This document shows positions 1 to 10,253 of a stretch of 64,000 nucleotides of DNA, in pieces. The position numbers were made by a program, and so were the translations under genes. Source of the DNA: Phytophthora quininea (lineage: Eukaryota; Oomycota; Peronosporomycetes; Peronosporales; Peronosporaceae); the NCBI GenBank assembly GCA_011947345.1, contig JAAVTG010000107.1, positions 1-64,000 of the forward strand. The letters run 5' to 3'. The notes beneath the pieces are model-generated. The model was given only the letters and a program-made list of their open reading frames with translations. It was not told the DNA's origin and ran no database searches. The stretch's first letter is position 1. Every line of letters starts with the position of its first letter.

Positions 1-612
1 ACATGATAAGCCAAGCTCATGTATAGCACGACGGGTCTTGTCTTCATGTTGAAGCAGGAAGAAATGCTGTTCGTTCTGAACGACGTCGTCGTAAATCCTA
101 GTCAGACCCGGGTTTCTGTCTTCTTTGCCGACAGGTGTTACTGCATGAAAGGAGATTGCGCACAAACAGATTGCAATTCTTAAACCCACTCGCCTAGCAG
201 GAATCCCGAGTGGTTTTTGCAAAGCGATTGGAAAGGAGGTGGGTACAGATTAGCTTGCAAAGTGCCCCCATCAAGTGTATCAAGTGCATGTTTGCTAGGA
301 CTTGAAGAGGATATTGCAATTTTAAGACATGCAGGCGGCAATAAACACAACAGTAACATCATACAGCGTTGCGGTTCACGGGACGACCGGTGTTTCTGTT
401 CTCCTTGACAAGCATAGGGGGCGATCTTGGCGATCTATCGGAAGCTTTTGCAAAGCATTTCTTTTCAAAGCTTTCGCGAGTCTTGTATATGGCAAGCTGT
501 ATGGCTGTTCGACTTTCCTGATTGCATAGCTGCGTTGAAGCCTCAGCTCATCCGTTCTTGCGCTGGTGAAATAAACCTCGGGCGGGAACTTCATTTGACA
601 ACCCCGGGCACG
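1..612. other. No recognisable gene
   Basis: Short overlapping open frames exist on both strands but none resembles a known family or has coding character that I can support. The right-hand part is presumably the 5' flank of the bZIP gene that starts at 613. Confidence 0.4.
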
Positions 613-1586
613 ATGGCAGATCGCCCCGACAAACGTTCCAGCTTTGAGCAGACTCGAGCGAGGCTGAGCGACTGTGTGATCGGCCACGTGCTCCCGCGCG
701 GTCGAGCTCACACCTACAGCAGCAACAGCAATGGGGGATCCTCCACGCCCTCCAACAGTCCCCACTGCGGCTCGGTCGACTAGAGACCGCGAATCTGCCA
801 GTGACGACGACGACAAGGCCAAACTCTTGGAGAAGAAGAAGGCGATCCGTCGAGAGCAGCTCCGACAGAGCCAAGCTCGCTTCCGACAAAAGCAGCGCGA
901 CATTCAGCACCAACAGGAGCTGCGTCTAGAGCAAGAAGTCCAGCAAATTCGGTCTTCTATCGAGGCGGCGAGATTGAACCGCCAACGTCTCCATCTCAGA
1001 GGCAAAACCAAGCCAAGTCAGTGGGTCGTCGTCAGCGAAGTCCTGCATCTTATTGAAACGTGTTTCCAGTCCTCGTGGTGTGCAGCTAGCATCGAAGATA
1101 TGCAGAGCCATCCTGTCATCTACAGGAGTTTACAGACTCTTCAAACCCTCTTCCTGCCCACTGTGGCGATGGGGGAGCTGTGTGGCTTCAAAGCTCTAGC
1201 CGAACAGCTTCGACGGTACACTGTGTATCTTGGCGAGCCGCATGTCGACGTACAGCGGATCGAACCGGTAGCTCAAGGTGGTGAGAGCAGTTGCGACGTT
1301 GAGTTTTTCGATCACCAAGCTATCGCTCAAATATATTTTCCGAGGAGACGACCACGAGGACGAATGGCGAACGCTTCGAGATCGACTGTTTGGGCAGCGT
1401 CTCCACTGCAGCAGTTCAATCAGCTTCTTGCTGGATGAAGACACTGGCTGTGCGGAACGCCTGGAGGTGACGATCGGTTTGTGGGGATCACTGTGTCGAG
1501 TTTTGGGAGACCCAGACGACGCAACGCGCGTACTGGGACAAGCTTGGATTAGCTCGGAAGGCGTCATCGGAGAAATCGAGAAATAA
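613..1586 (+). pseudogene. bZIP family copy 1, three reading frames
   Basis: Decayed or mis-sequenced member of the window's bZIP family. The ATG at 613 opens a short frame containing the family start motif LSDCVIGHV. The basic region and zipper (QARFRQKQRD, then a Leu/Gln-rich helix) lie in the frame of 731-1438. The conserved C-terminal domain continues from about 1275 in a third frame (LFGQRL, then LCRVLGDPDDATRVLG, the counterpart of LLGNLEDVSRVL elsewhere). The residue eight before the conserved Arg of the basic region, normally Asn in bZIP proteins, is Leu. Two frame changes (about 700 and 1275) mean either a pseudogene or unrecognised introns; I see no convincing splice sites. Family membership is read from similarity to the other copies here; DNA binding is inferred. 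Confidence 0.7.
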
Positions 1587-2961
1587 ATCGCGGGGTGGCG
1601 TTTTCGGTCTCGTGGTGGATGCTTTGAAATCTAGAGTCGTGGGCGGGACCTGCACAACGATTTTGGCGAGAATACGGACAGGCATTTGGGAGGGAACAAT
1701 ATAACTCGCTGGACCACTTTGCTGAGGAGCATACTGTATGATAAGACTCTCTCACTAGGAGTGTTCAAATCGCCCACGTACCGATGCCCACCATTTTGTG
1801 AGTAAAGCGAATGCCAAGTTTTCTTGATCAGAGTATGTGTGGCCAATTCAATGGTATATTACTCGCCGACGAACGATCCTACACAGCCAAGCAATCAATC
1901 CCAGAAACCTCAACCTGCCCAACACTACCAGGACTGCATGTCTTGTCGATCACTTCTTCTGTGACGCGCAGAGCATCATGGCGTTCGCGTGGGTATGCAC
2001 GAGCACGCCAAGGCGGTGCCTGCAGAGGGGCAACGTGTTAAGTGCCACCGCGTGGCGCTGGTGACCGAGCGAGCTTGGCCAATGCTGCCCATCGTTGAAA
2101 ATGAGGTGCGGCGACGGACGCAGCAATGTCGGCGTGCGTCTTGATCCACGAACGACGTTGTGCAGCAGATCGCCACGCCTGTTTAAGATGGCAACAACTT
2201 TCGCTTCAAGTTGTTGATCACCGTTTAGCAGTAGGTGGTCTCTCTGCACACAAGTGCTTGAGCCAACGTGTGTCGGTGTGAGGCTTTGGTTGACCGTAGC
2301 GACGACGTACGGAACGAGCTGCCGAGTCTGCGTGCGAGGGTCGTTGCAAAAGCGAACACACGTTGCACCGGAAAAGGCCGCACTGTGAGATGACTGGAAG
2401 CAACGAGGTCCCTCGCGTTACTGTCCAAAGCGAGCTATCCTGAGGATATGCGGCTGTAAAATCGCCCAGTCTGAACGTCGCTCGACACCGCCGAACAATG
2501 AGGATCATGGCAACTACGACGGCCAAGTTGGCGTCGGTCTTCCGCAACTGCAGTCGATGGCTCTTGCCCACAGAGCGCGATTAAAACTACGAGCACCAAA
2601 GTTATCATGTGACGGGCGATCGAGATGAACATGTGACTGTCGAAAACCCATCCTCCCTAAATGGAGGTAAGGCTCGCGGCACCGCGTTGCCTCTCCGTAC
2701 GTCTCGAGAAGTTCTCTTGGCCGCGGCAGCTCGGGACATGAGCCTGCATCCAAACACTGGCGATTGATGCACCACGTCGTGGACGCTCCTTTGCACGCCC
2801 AAGTCGGCTGGCATTTCAATGCTTGCTCTCGGACTTGCGCTCAGTATATTCGTCGCGAGAAAAAATGGCCCTCAACGTCGGTCTCTGTGCCAGGCCCTTG
2901 ACGATCCCCGTCGATAGGATGAACGACGAGCTCGAAAGCTCGAAAGGCTTTTAATTCGAGA
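1587..2961. other. Intergenic, nothing recognised
   Basis: About 1.4 kb between the bZIP copy and the first permease. Several 60-120 codon frames are present on both strands, without motifs, repeats or resemblance to neighbours. I see no transposon ends. Confidence 0.4.
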
Positions 2962-2980
2962 GCTCACTTCGGGATTTTCC
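2962..2980 (+). promoter_or_regulatory. Oomycete Inr + FPR core promoter
   Basis: GCTCACTTCGGGATTTTCC contains TCACTTC (Inr consensus TCAYTYY) followed after three bases by ATTTTCC (flanking promoter region consensus MWTTTNC). Spacing and order match the known oomycete core promoter. It lies about 75 bp before the ATG at 3042 and probably sets the transcription start of the first permease gene. Confidence 0.7.
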
Positions 2981-3041
2981 TCGTCGCGGACAAGTCCCTG
3001 CCGGAAAAAGCAGCAGCCGCGACTTCGTTCGACTCTCCAAC

Positions 3042-4585
3042 ATGACGGCCGCACTGGAAGCCAAGACCCGATGGTTCACCGCCGACGACATGAAGGCCAC
3101 CTTCAACCTCTTCTGCTGCGTGGTTGGCATCGGCTCGCTGGCCATGCCTTCCAACTACGCTCGCGCCGGCCCCATCTTCGCGACGATCGCGCTGGGCTTC
3201 ATGATCTTCGCCAACACCTACGCCACCCTCAAGCTGTCCCAAGTGATGCTAGTGGCGCCGTCGTCGGTGAAAACCTACGGCGATCTCGGCGAGTGGGTGT
3301 TCGGCAAAGTGGGCCGCGTCATCGTTGTCATCTCCCAGATGGGCGTCTGCTTGCTGGTGCCGTGCGCCTTCCTAGTGCTGGGCAGCACCCTGCTCGACGT
3401 CCTGTACCCCGACACGTTCAGCCAAGCGTTCTGGACCATCTTTATGGCCATCATGGTTGTCCCCGTGTGTCTGATCCCGACGCTGAAGGAGAGTGCCGGT
3501 GTGGCGTTCGCCGGCACCATGGGCACGGTCATCGCCGATATCATTGCCGTGGCAGTTCTCCAGTTCAACATGCGCGGCCACCCGTCGATCCCGTCTCCCG
3601 ATGTGTCGCTGCACCAAGTGCTGACCTGCTTCGGCAACCTCGCGCTGGCGTACGGAGCCGCTCCGATTGTGCCGACTTGCACCGTGAACACGCACACCCG
3701 CAGCGTATGCCCCGCGTGGTGGTGATCACTTTCATGATCATCTCGGCCTTCTTTTTGGCCGTCGCTCTTGCTGGATACACGGCCGGAGGCTGCCAGATCT
3801 CGGGCAACATCCTGTACTCGATCGTGAGCACGTCAGACCCCATGGGTGCAGCTCCGTTGGGCTTCACCGCCGACCGCGGTGCGATTATTATGGCCTACAT
3901 GTTCATGCAGATGCACATTACCATCGCCTTCTCGACGCTGACGCAGCCGGCATTCTTCATGGCGGAGCGTATGATCCTCGGCATGCACAAGACTCCCGCT
4001 ATCGTGCGCTTCAGCCCAGACGATGAACTGGACGACAACTTGGAGCACGACCTGGAAGCCAAGGGCTCGTACCGTCAGAGCACGACGCCCAACGACCGAC
4101 CGGTGTCGACGTCCAGCTTGGTGGAGAAGATGGAGGGCCGTATGGATATGTCGCACCTGCGTGTGGCGCTCGAGTTTGGCGAGGAGATCACTGAGGCGCA
4201 GCTCAGCGAGCCGTACCGCGGCACCAAGAACATGGTGCGCTACATGCTACTGCGTCTGGCTATCATTGCCGTTCTGGTGATCATTGCGGTGGCTGCTCAG
4301 GACAAGTTCCTCGACCTCGAGGACTTTACCGGCGCCACAGCCCACACCACGAGCTGTCTGGTGATGCCTCTGCTCATCTACCTGCGCGTGTTCTGGAAGA
4401 AGATGCCGGTGCTGGACAAGGTCGCGTCTGCCATTGTCATCGTCGTTTGTGCGGTGGTGGGCTGCTACGTCATGATCTACGCCGGCAAGGAGCTGTTCAC
4501 GCCCTCAGACGACGACACGGCCTTCCCGTACTGCGACGCCGAGTACCAGGACGAGCCGTACTACATCCACAACAGCACCAACTAG
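3042..4585 (+). CDS. AAAP amino-acid permease, copy 1 (one frameshift)
   Basis: Plasma- or organelle-membrane amino-acid transporter of the amino acid/auxin permease (AAAP) type. It starts with ATG at 3042 (WFTADDMKATFNLFCC, then GIGSLAMPSNYARAG). I count about 11 hydrophobic segments: six before the break, five after. A hydrophilic loop follows MAERMILGMHK, and the acidic tail includes TPSDDDTAFPYCDAEY. The reading frame shifts at about 3680: the first frame runs to 3725 and the rest, from HAHPQRMPRVVV, is in another frame to the stop at 4585. Copy 2 (6852-8323) is collinear (ALQRQHSNPSHMPRVVF at the same place), so the break is a small deletion or a sequencing error rather than an intron. 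A good core promoter lies upstream. Substrate is not readable from sequence. Confidence 0.85.
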
Positions 4586-4691
4586 GTTGTTGAACGCTAT
4601 ATCATAGTCTGGCGAATGGTAGAATTCGTCGCGAGCAAACGAAAAATGCAATGTTTAAGTTTGCTATCTACACTACACTCGACTCCCTCCT

Positions 4692-6088
4692 CTAGTTTTC
4701 GTGAGTTGCGATGTAGTTGTAGCACACGACGTTTTCGTACTCGGGCTCGCAGAACGGGAAGTTGTTGTCATCGTCGCTGGGGGCGAACAAGTTCTCGCCG
4801 TTCGTGTAGGTCACGTAACAGCCCAGCACGAAGCACACGACGACGATCAATGCCATGGACTTCTCCCACATTGGGAGCTCGTTTCACTTCTTCTTCAAGA
4901 GGAACGCGATCGGCAGAATAATGCAGGACGCCCCAGCAAAGTCTGCTACGTCCGAGAAGTGGTCCTTCAACAGGATCGATACGATCACCAAGATCACGAC
5001 GGTAGTGACACGGAGGATGACGAACTTGGCGGCCTCCGCGTTAACTTCGTCATCGGCGAGGGAGATAAACGAGCGACGTTGAGACGTGTGTGACTGCGAC
5101 CATTTCACGTCTTGGAGACTTCAGCGTACGTTTGGAGGTTGCTCTCGACGTCGCTCGCTTGGGCCTTGTGCTTAGTTGCGCTCCTTATGTAGAAGGCCGG
5201 ATTCAGAATCACCGAAAAGGCGATCGTGATGTGAACCTGCATGCACAAGTAGGCCAACACCACGAGACCCCAATCCGGAGCGAAGTCCAATGTTGTGAGT
5301 CCCGTGACCGAGTCCGGGTAGATCGCCCACAGGATGTTGCCGGAGATCTGACAGCCGACCGACGTGTAGACACTGACCGCCAGCATCAAGAAGCAAATTG
5401 AGGTGAAGGCGATGGTGGCCCCCACGATTCGAGGCATCCGGGTCGGGTCGCTGCATTGACGTTGAAGTGCCGGGACCACGAGACCGGCTCCGTTCGCGAG
5501 CGAGAGGTTTCCAAAAGCCCGGCGACTTGTTTGAAGTTGAGGTCGAGGTTTGGAATGCTCGGGTGGCCGCGCGTGCCGTACACCACCAGCCCGACACCGA
5601 TCACGTCGGTGATCAGCGTACCCACACACCCTGCAAAGGCCGCGCCGGCTCCTTCTTTTGAGCGTCGGCACCAAACACACTGGCAGACAGGTGACAGCCA
5701 TGAGAATGGACCATGTCGTCGTATGACTCTGAAGGCGTCGGGGAAGAGGCCGTCGACGAGTGGTGCCGAGCACGAGGAACACGCACGAGACCAATAGGCG
5801 GTTGCCCATCTGCGCGGTAACGCTGAGAGCTGAGGTAGCGACCGGGTTTGCCCATGACCCACTCGCCGAGGTCGCCGTACGTCTTGACGGATGTCGGCGC
5901 TAGTAGCATGACCCGACAAATGGCGTAGACGTTGGCGAACGCCATGAAGGCCATCGCGAAGATTGCGATCACGGGGCCAGCGCACGAGAAGTTGTCGGGC
6001 ATGCCGAGCGTAATGATGCCGTAGACCAGACAGAAGAGATTGACGAGGTCTTGGCGTCCTCCACCGTGAACAGAGGCTTACGCGCCAT
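4692..6088 (-). pseudogene. AAAP amino-acid permease pseudogene
   Basis: A third permease paralogue on the opposite strand, between two plus-strand copies. ATG at 6088 (MARKPLFTVEDAKT) is followed almost at once by a frame change. The recognisable pieces are MPDNFSCAGPVIAIFAMAF, LLAPTSVKTYGDLGEWVMG, GCQISGNILWAIYPD, MQVHITIAFSVILNPAFY, DHFSDVADFAGAS and a tail GCYVTYTNGENLFAPSDDD, ending with TAG at 4692. They are spread over all three minus frames, with at least four frame changes, and the loop after AFY is shortened. Order and content match copies 1 and 2 along the whole length, so this is a full-length gene that has decayed rather than a fragment. Confidence 0.85.
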
Positions 6089-6775
6089 GTTGTCTCGAGG
6101 TCGATGCAAATGTCGAGGCGACCTGAGGGCACGAAGGAGAGTTTGAGAATGAAAAAAAAGAAGTTAAATCGCTCATGTGAATGAGTTGCCCTTTGTCACT
6201 TTGATGGTGACCGTCAAAGCGCGGATCGTGTTTGGGTGACAGTGAAGATCGAGCAGAACACGTGCAAATGCACTCCAAACAGCATACTCGCTGTTGAATT
6301 AGGCACCGGAAGGTCGATCCAGACGGACGTGGCAAGCTTCACATGAACGATGTCGACTTGCCTGGCGTAGGCCCATGGCATGTTGAAGCGAAGTCCTCTC
6401 TTGTTGCCACGCATCGTTTGAATCTGCAGCGGTTTGACATTGAATATCAACAAACTCGCGCCCGACTTCGTAGTGAGCTTGGTCTTCAGCGACGATTGGT
6501 CAACCAGCAGGAAGAAATGATTAGAATGGCGCCTCGATTGGATGAAGACCTTCGTGTATCGCCTGATTATCGATGGGGAGATAAAGCTCCGTTTCTCTCG
6601 AGGGTCTCGTTGCTCGTTGCTGCGGCAGGCACCAGAAAGTTATTCAGAAACAAATATGAAAGGATGGGCTCATCTAATACACGCGGTTTGATGAAGTCGC
6701 TGGCACCGCCACCACGTGGGTGCTAGTGATCCCTACCACAACTTGAACGACCTCATCGGCCACAGCTTTTTTCCT
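6089..6775. other. Intergenic, one unassigned ORF
   Basis: Contains a plus-strand 127-codon frame (6343-6726, ATG start) that I do not recognise. It has no repeats or signal peptide and ends just before the core promoter of the next permease, so it may be chance. Otherwise this is the shared 5' region of the divergent permease pseudogene and permease copy 2. Confidence 0.3.
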
Positions 6776-6794
6776 TCTCACTCTCCAATTTGCC
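6776..6794 (+). promoter_or_regulatory. Oomycete Inr + FPR core promoter
   Basis: CTTCTCACTCTCCAATTTGCC region: TCACTCT (Inr, TCAYTYY), two bases, then AATTTGC (FPR, MWTTTNC). It lies about 72 bp before the ATG at 6852, nearly the same distance as in copy 1, although the exact bases differ. Confidence 0.7.
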
Positions 6795-6851
6795 GCATTC
6801 TCCGCATCCCCACCAACACCTCTGCCGACTGCATCGACTCTCAGCGTCACC

Positions 6852-8323
6852 ATGGGCTGCGACAGCGAGTGGTTCACGATGGAAGACCTCAAGACGGCCT
6901 TCAACATTTTCTGCTGCGTCTACGGCATTGGTACGCTAGGTATGCCCAGCAACTTCTCCCGCGCGGGCCCCGTGCTGGCCGTCATTGGCATGGCCTTCAT
7001 GGGCTTCGCCAACATCTACGCGTCCGTGGCAATCTGTCGCGTGATGCTGCTCGCCCCCGAGTCCGTCAAGACGTACAGCGACCTGGGCGAGTGGTGCATG
7101 GGTAAATGGGGCCGTTGGCTTGCCGTCGTCTCACAAATGGCGTCTTGCGTGTTGGTGCCGTGTGTGTTCCTGGTGCTGGGTGGCACTCTGCTCGACGGTT
7201 TGTTCCCGGACGCCTTCAGCCCCACGTACTGGATCGTCTTCATGGCGCTCATGTGTCTGCCTGTATGCCTCATCCCGACGCTGAAAGAAGGTGCTGGGGC
7301 CGCCTTCGCCGGTTGCGCCGGAACGCTCATCGCCGACGTCATTGGTGTCGCCATCGTCATGCGTGGATGCGTGGTCACCCGACCCCGCCGTCCCCAGAGC
7401 TCGGATTCGAGCAGGTCGCCGGCATGTTTGGCAACCTGTCGCTGGCCTACAACGCCGGTATCGTCATCCCCGCTCTGCAGCGCCAGCACAGCAATCCGAG
7501 CCACATGCCCCGCGTGGTGTTCGTCACCATGGCCTTCATCAGTTGCCTTTTCCTCATTTTGGCGTCTACTGCTTTTTCGGCTGTAGGTTGCCAGATCACA
7601 GGCAACTTGCTCTACTCCATCTACCCGGGCACGAATGGCTTGACGACGTTGGGCTTCGCGTCCGACTGGGGCGCCGTGGTCATGGCCTATTTCTTCATGC
7701 AACTGCACATCACCATCGCCTTCTCAGTCTTGCTCAATCCTGCCTTCTACCTGGCCGAGCGTATGATCCTCAAGATGCACCAGAAGAAGGATGACGACGT
7801 CGAGAACGCGCTCTCGTACGCGGCCGTGGCCACACCGGCCAAGGACGCGTCGGCCACCGGCGACCGTCGCTCGTCCCACATCTCGTACATCTCCAATGCC
7901 GACGCCGAGAACCCATACAGTGATGACTATGAGGCTGAGGCCGCTGAGTACCGCGGCGCTAACGTGTTCAAGTACGTGCTGCTGCGCACCGCCATCATCG
8001 TCGTCATGGTCATCGTATCGGTGCTGCTGCAGGACCACTTCTCCGACATGGTGGACTTCATCGGAGCCTCCACCGTCACACTCATCAGCATCGTGCTGCC
8101 CATCGTGTTCCTGCTCAAGAAGCTCTCGCACTCGCTACCGCTGTACGAGAAGCTCCCGGCGCTGACGGTGGTGGTCGTTTGCAGTCTGCTGGGCTGCTAC
8201 GTCACCTACACGTCGGGCAAGGCGCACTTCACGCCCTCCGACTCGGACACTGAATTCCCGTACTGCGACAGCGAGTACGAGAACCAGGTCTACTACAACT
8301 ACACCGCCGTCCACAGCACATAA
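6852..8323 (+). CDS. AAAP amino-acid permease, copy 2 (8-bp duplication)
   Basis: Paralogue of 3042-4585 with the same domain plan: MEDLKTAFNIFCCVYGIGT, GMPSNFSRAGPVLAVIGMAF, about 11 membrane segments, GCQITGNLLYSIYPG, MQLHITIAFSVLLNPAFY, LAERMILKMHQKK, then an acidic/serine loop, a last pair of membrane helices and a tail TPSDSDTEFPYCDSEY. The frame breaks at 7359-7374, where ATGCGTGG occurs twice in direct tandem. With one copy, the reading continues as MRGHPTPPSPELGFEQ, matching MRGHPSIPSPDVSLHQ of copy 1. As given, the first frame ends at 7586 and the second runs to 8323. This may be a young inactivating duplication or an assembly error. Function: amino-acid transport by family; substrate unknown. 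Confidence 0.85.
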
Positions 8324-8463
8324 GCTAGCGTACAAAGGAGCAATCGCTGCTACAATGAATTAATCCATGTCAACTTCAACTTGCCTTTCGGTGGTCGTAA
8401 TTCCATACCCCTTCAGCGTATCCAAGGTTACGCTCATTCTTCCTTTTCTGCGTAACCCTCGTC

Positions 8464-9107
8464 ATGAAGGTGTCGCTCTTGCTTGCAGTGCTCTCCACGT
8501 GGCTGTACGTCGTCCTAGCTGCCTCCACACCGCGTAACCTTCGCGAGGCTGTTGCAGCGGTCTTCTCCGAGCCGTCCAACGTCGAGCGCAACCTGCTCAA
8601 GGACTCGGATAACCCGCTCAAGCGCCGCGACCCAGCGCTTGTCTCGGCCCACCGCGTGTACGACCCCAACTCGGGACTCGCGTGTAACCTCGTGGGGAGT
8701 GTGTACCCTGTCCGCAGTCCGAGCAGGACGAGGGGTACTGTCGGGACACAGGTTACCGTCAGGAGCTGGACTGCCCGCGCCCCAGAGACCCCGCGGCCGA
8801 GACGCTGCTCACCAAGCCAGAGGACGAGCGGCAGACGAGGTTCAAGGCGTGCTCCCCAGCAGATACGGCGCGACCAGGCGTGGCGGTGGTGAAGTTCGAG
8901 GTTCGTAACCTGTGTGGAAGTAATTGCATTGGTTACTGTACTGATTTGCTTTGTTTGTTGTCTTAGCTGGTGATGGCAGTGGTGCTAGCAGTGTCGGTGC
9001 TACTGCTGAAGAAAGAGAGGAGTAAACATATGAGCTCTTTCGACCTGCGGAAGGACCCGAAGCAACGTGCAGGGTTACTGGGAAGTGGAGACAAAAGTTC
9101 GGATTGA
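8464..9107 (+). CDS. JTB-like Cys-rich single-pass membrane protein
   Basis: Small type I membrane protein resembling the JTB (jumping translocation breakpoint) family. Residues 1-20 (MKVSLLLAVLSTWLYVVLAA) form a signal peptide. A short linker leads to a Cys-rich ectodomain with ECVPC, GYCRDTGYRQELDC, RFKAC and VVKFE. Then a 66-bp intron (8901-8966, GTTCGT to TTGTCTTAG, branch-like TACTGAT) and a second exon 8967-9107 encoding a membrane helix (LVMAVVLAVSVLLL) and a basic cytosolic tail (KKERSKH). The spacing of Cys pairs, the TGY-x(5)-C element and the FE before the helix fit the JTB pattern as I know it. One base appears to be missing near 8688, between CNL and GECVPC, so the first exon changes frame there. 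JTB proteins have been linked to cell division and mitochondria in animals; no function is inferred here. Confidence 0.55.
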
Positions 9108-9543
9108 AGACAGTGAAAATACCCCAGGAAATCAACAACGACCTATTCTCCAATCTCAAGCTGTTTGGCTTTCCTTCAGGTATCTGAACGAACCTGTTAC
9201 AGTGCTCCTGTGAGCTGTCAACTGTAATGCTTGAAACGATGTGCTGTATGAGCTTGTTGTGGTGTTGCAAACGTCCTGTCTACAGCAGTCGTGTGGTTTA
9301 GCAGCTTACAGCTTACACACCAGCGAATATGCTACGATTTGCCAAGGAACGATGTCAACTACGCGGTGGATGAAGGACGTTGGCGTTGTCGAGTGTCTGA
9401 CAAGGCCAAACCAATAAAGCCGAATTTCCAGGAGCGACGAGATGTCAAGCCATGGCAGCGCGGATGCAACAACTTCCCGTGTCAAGCGTCGACCGTCTCA
9501 AGTGTCAGCTACCGCAACAATTCCACCCGGGATGTAAGCAGAC
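9108..9543. other. Intergenic / decayed bZIP N-terminus
   Basis: The left part is the 3' flank of the JTB-like gene. From about 9300 the plus strand probably holds the degraded N-terminal linker of the next bZIP copy, but I cannot align it with confidence. Confidence 0.3.
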
Positions 9544-10193
9544 GAAAACTCGTGGACCGAGTTAGTTGCTGCCGTCGATAAGCCCGAAGCCAGAAACCGC
9601 GAGTCAAAATGGAGAAGAAGCAGCGCGACAAAATTCCCGAGGTCTGCAAAAGCGACGAGTAATTATGGGGCGTGACCACGAGAAATGCTCCGCGGTGTGC
9701 GGCGACAGAATTTTTCCTACTATTTCACTTTGGCTGCAAACTTTCAGTGCCTAAGTCGACCGTGCAGCCTGATTTCCTGCGAGTTGTTATGGCCCTTGTC
9801 GATGGTCCACGATGCGGCATTGAGCAGATGACCGAGTTTTGAGCGTTCAATTTAAGTTGTTGCCCAAAGTTCGAGTTTCAACTTTGACGCCATCTGGGTG
9901 TTAGAGTGTTACATAGCTCTGCTTCAGGACGCGGGAGACGTCTTCCAAGTTTCTCAACAATTTGTGTCAAGTTTAGGGATATTCATCTTAATCGTTATCA
10001 TCGTCCCACATGAACTCGATTTGTGGTGCGCATGATTCTCCGCCCCAGTAACTTGGCAGCAAGCGTCGATTCCTTATCATCAGCCAAGTTTCGGTTGAAC
10101 ACACAACGCAACGAGTTATCTGAAATCGTGAAGGAGGCTGTGGTGACCGCTGTCACATTACCATCAACCTCGTTGCCCAGCAATTCCGTCAAA
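9544..10193 (+). pseudogene. bZIP family copy 2, C-terminal half inverted
   Basis: Plus-strand remnant begins with NSWTELVAAVDKPEARNRES (compare copy 7), then a broken basic region (KKQRDK), CAATEFFLLFHFGCK, VQPDFLRVVMA and DGPRCGIEQMTEF followed by stops, reaching CCPKFEFQL near 9884. The rest of the domain is present on the minus strand, running from about 10190 to a stop at 9901: NEVDGNVTAV, TASFTISDNSLRCVF, AAKLLGRRI, FMWDDDND and LLRNLEDVSRVLK. Flipping the segment between TTTGACG (9883-9889) and CGTCAAA (10187-10193) puts it back in order. Many stops and frameshifts; certainly not functional. Confidence 0.75.
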
Positions 10194-10253
10194 CAAAAGC
10201 TGTAGCAGCAGCCTGTGCAAGAAGTATTATTGCCACTAACCCGACCAGATGAA

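Noticed and set aside
376..913. Long minus-strand frames of 121 and 175 codons near the left end
   Set aside because: They overlap the plus-strand bZIP copy 1 in antisense and show low-complexity Arg/Ser runs typical of shadows.
7016..7708. 230-codon minus-strand open frame inside permease copy 2
   Set aside because: High-GC3 shadow of the real plus-strand gene; the sense frame has membrane segments and paralogues.
8533..8544. R-N-L-R right after a signal peptide in the 8464 gene, resembling an RxLR effector motif
   Set aside because: It sits only about four residues after the predicted cleavage site, no dEER motif follows, and the rest of the protein has a JTB-like ectodomain and membrane helix, so a secreted effector is unlikely.
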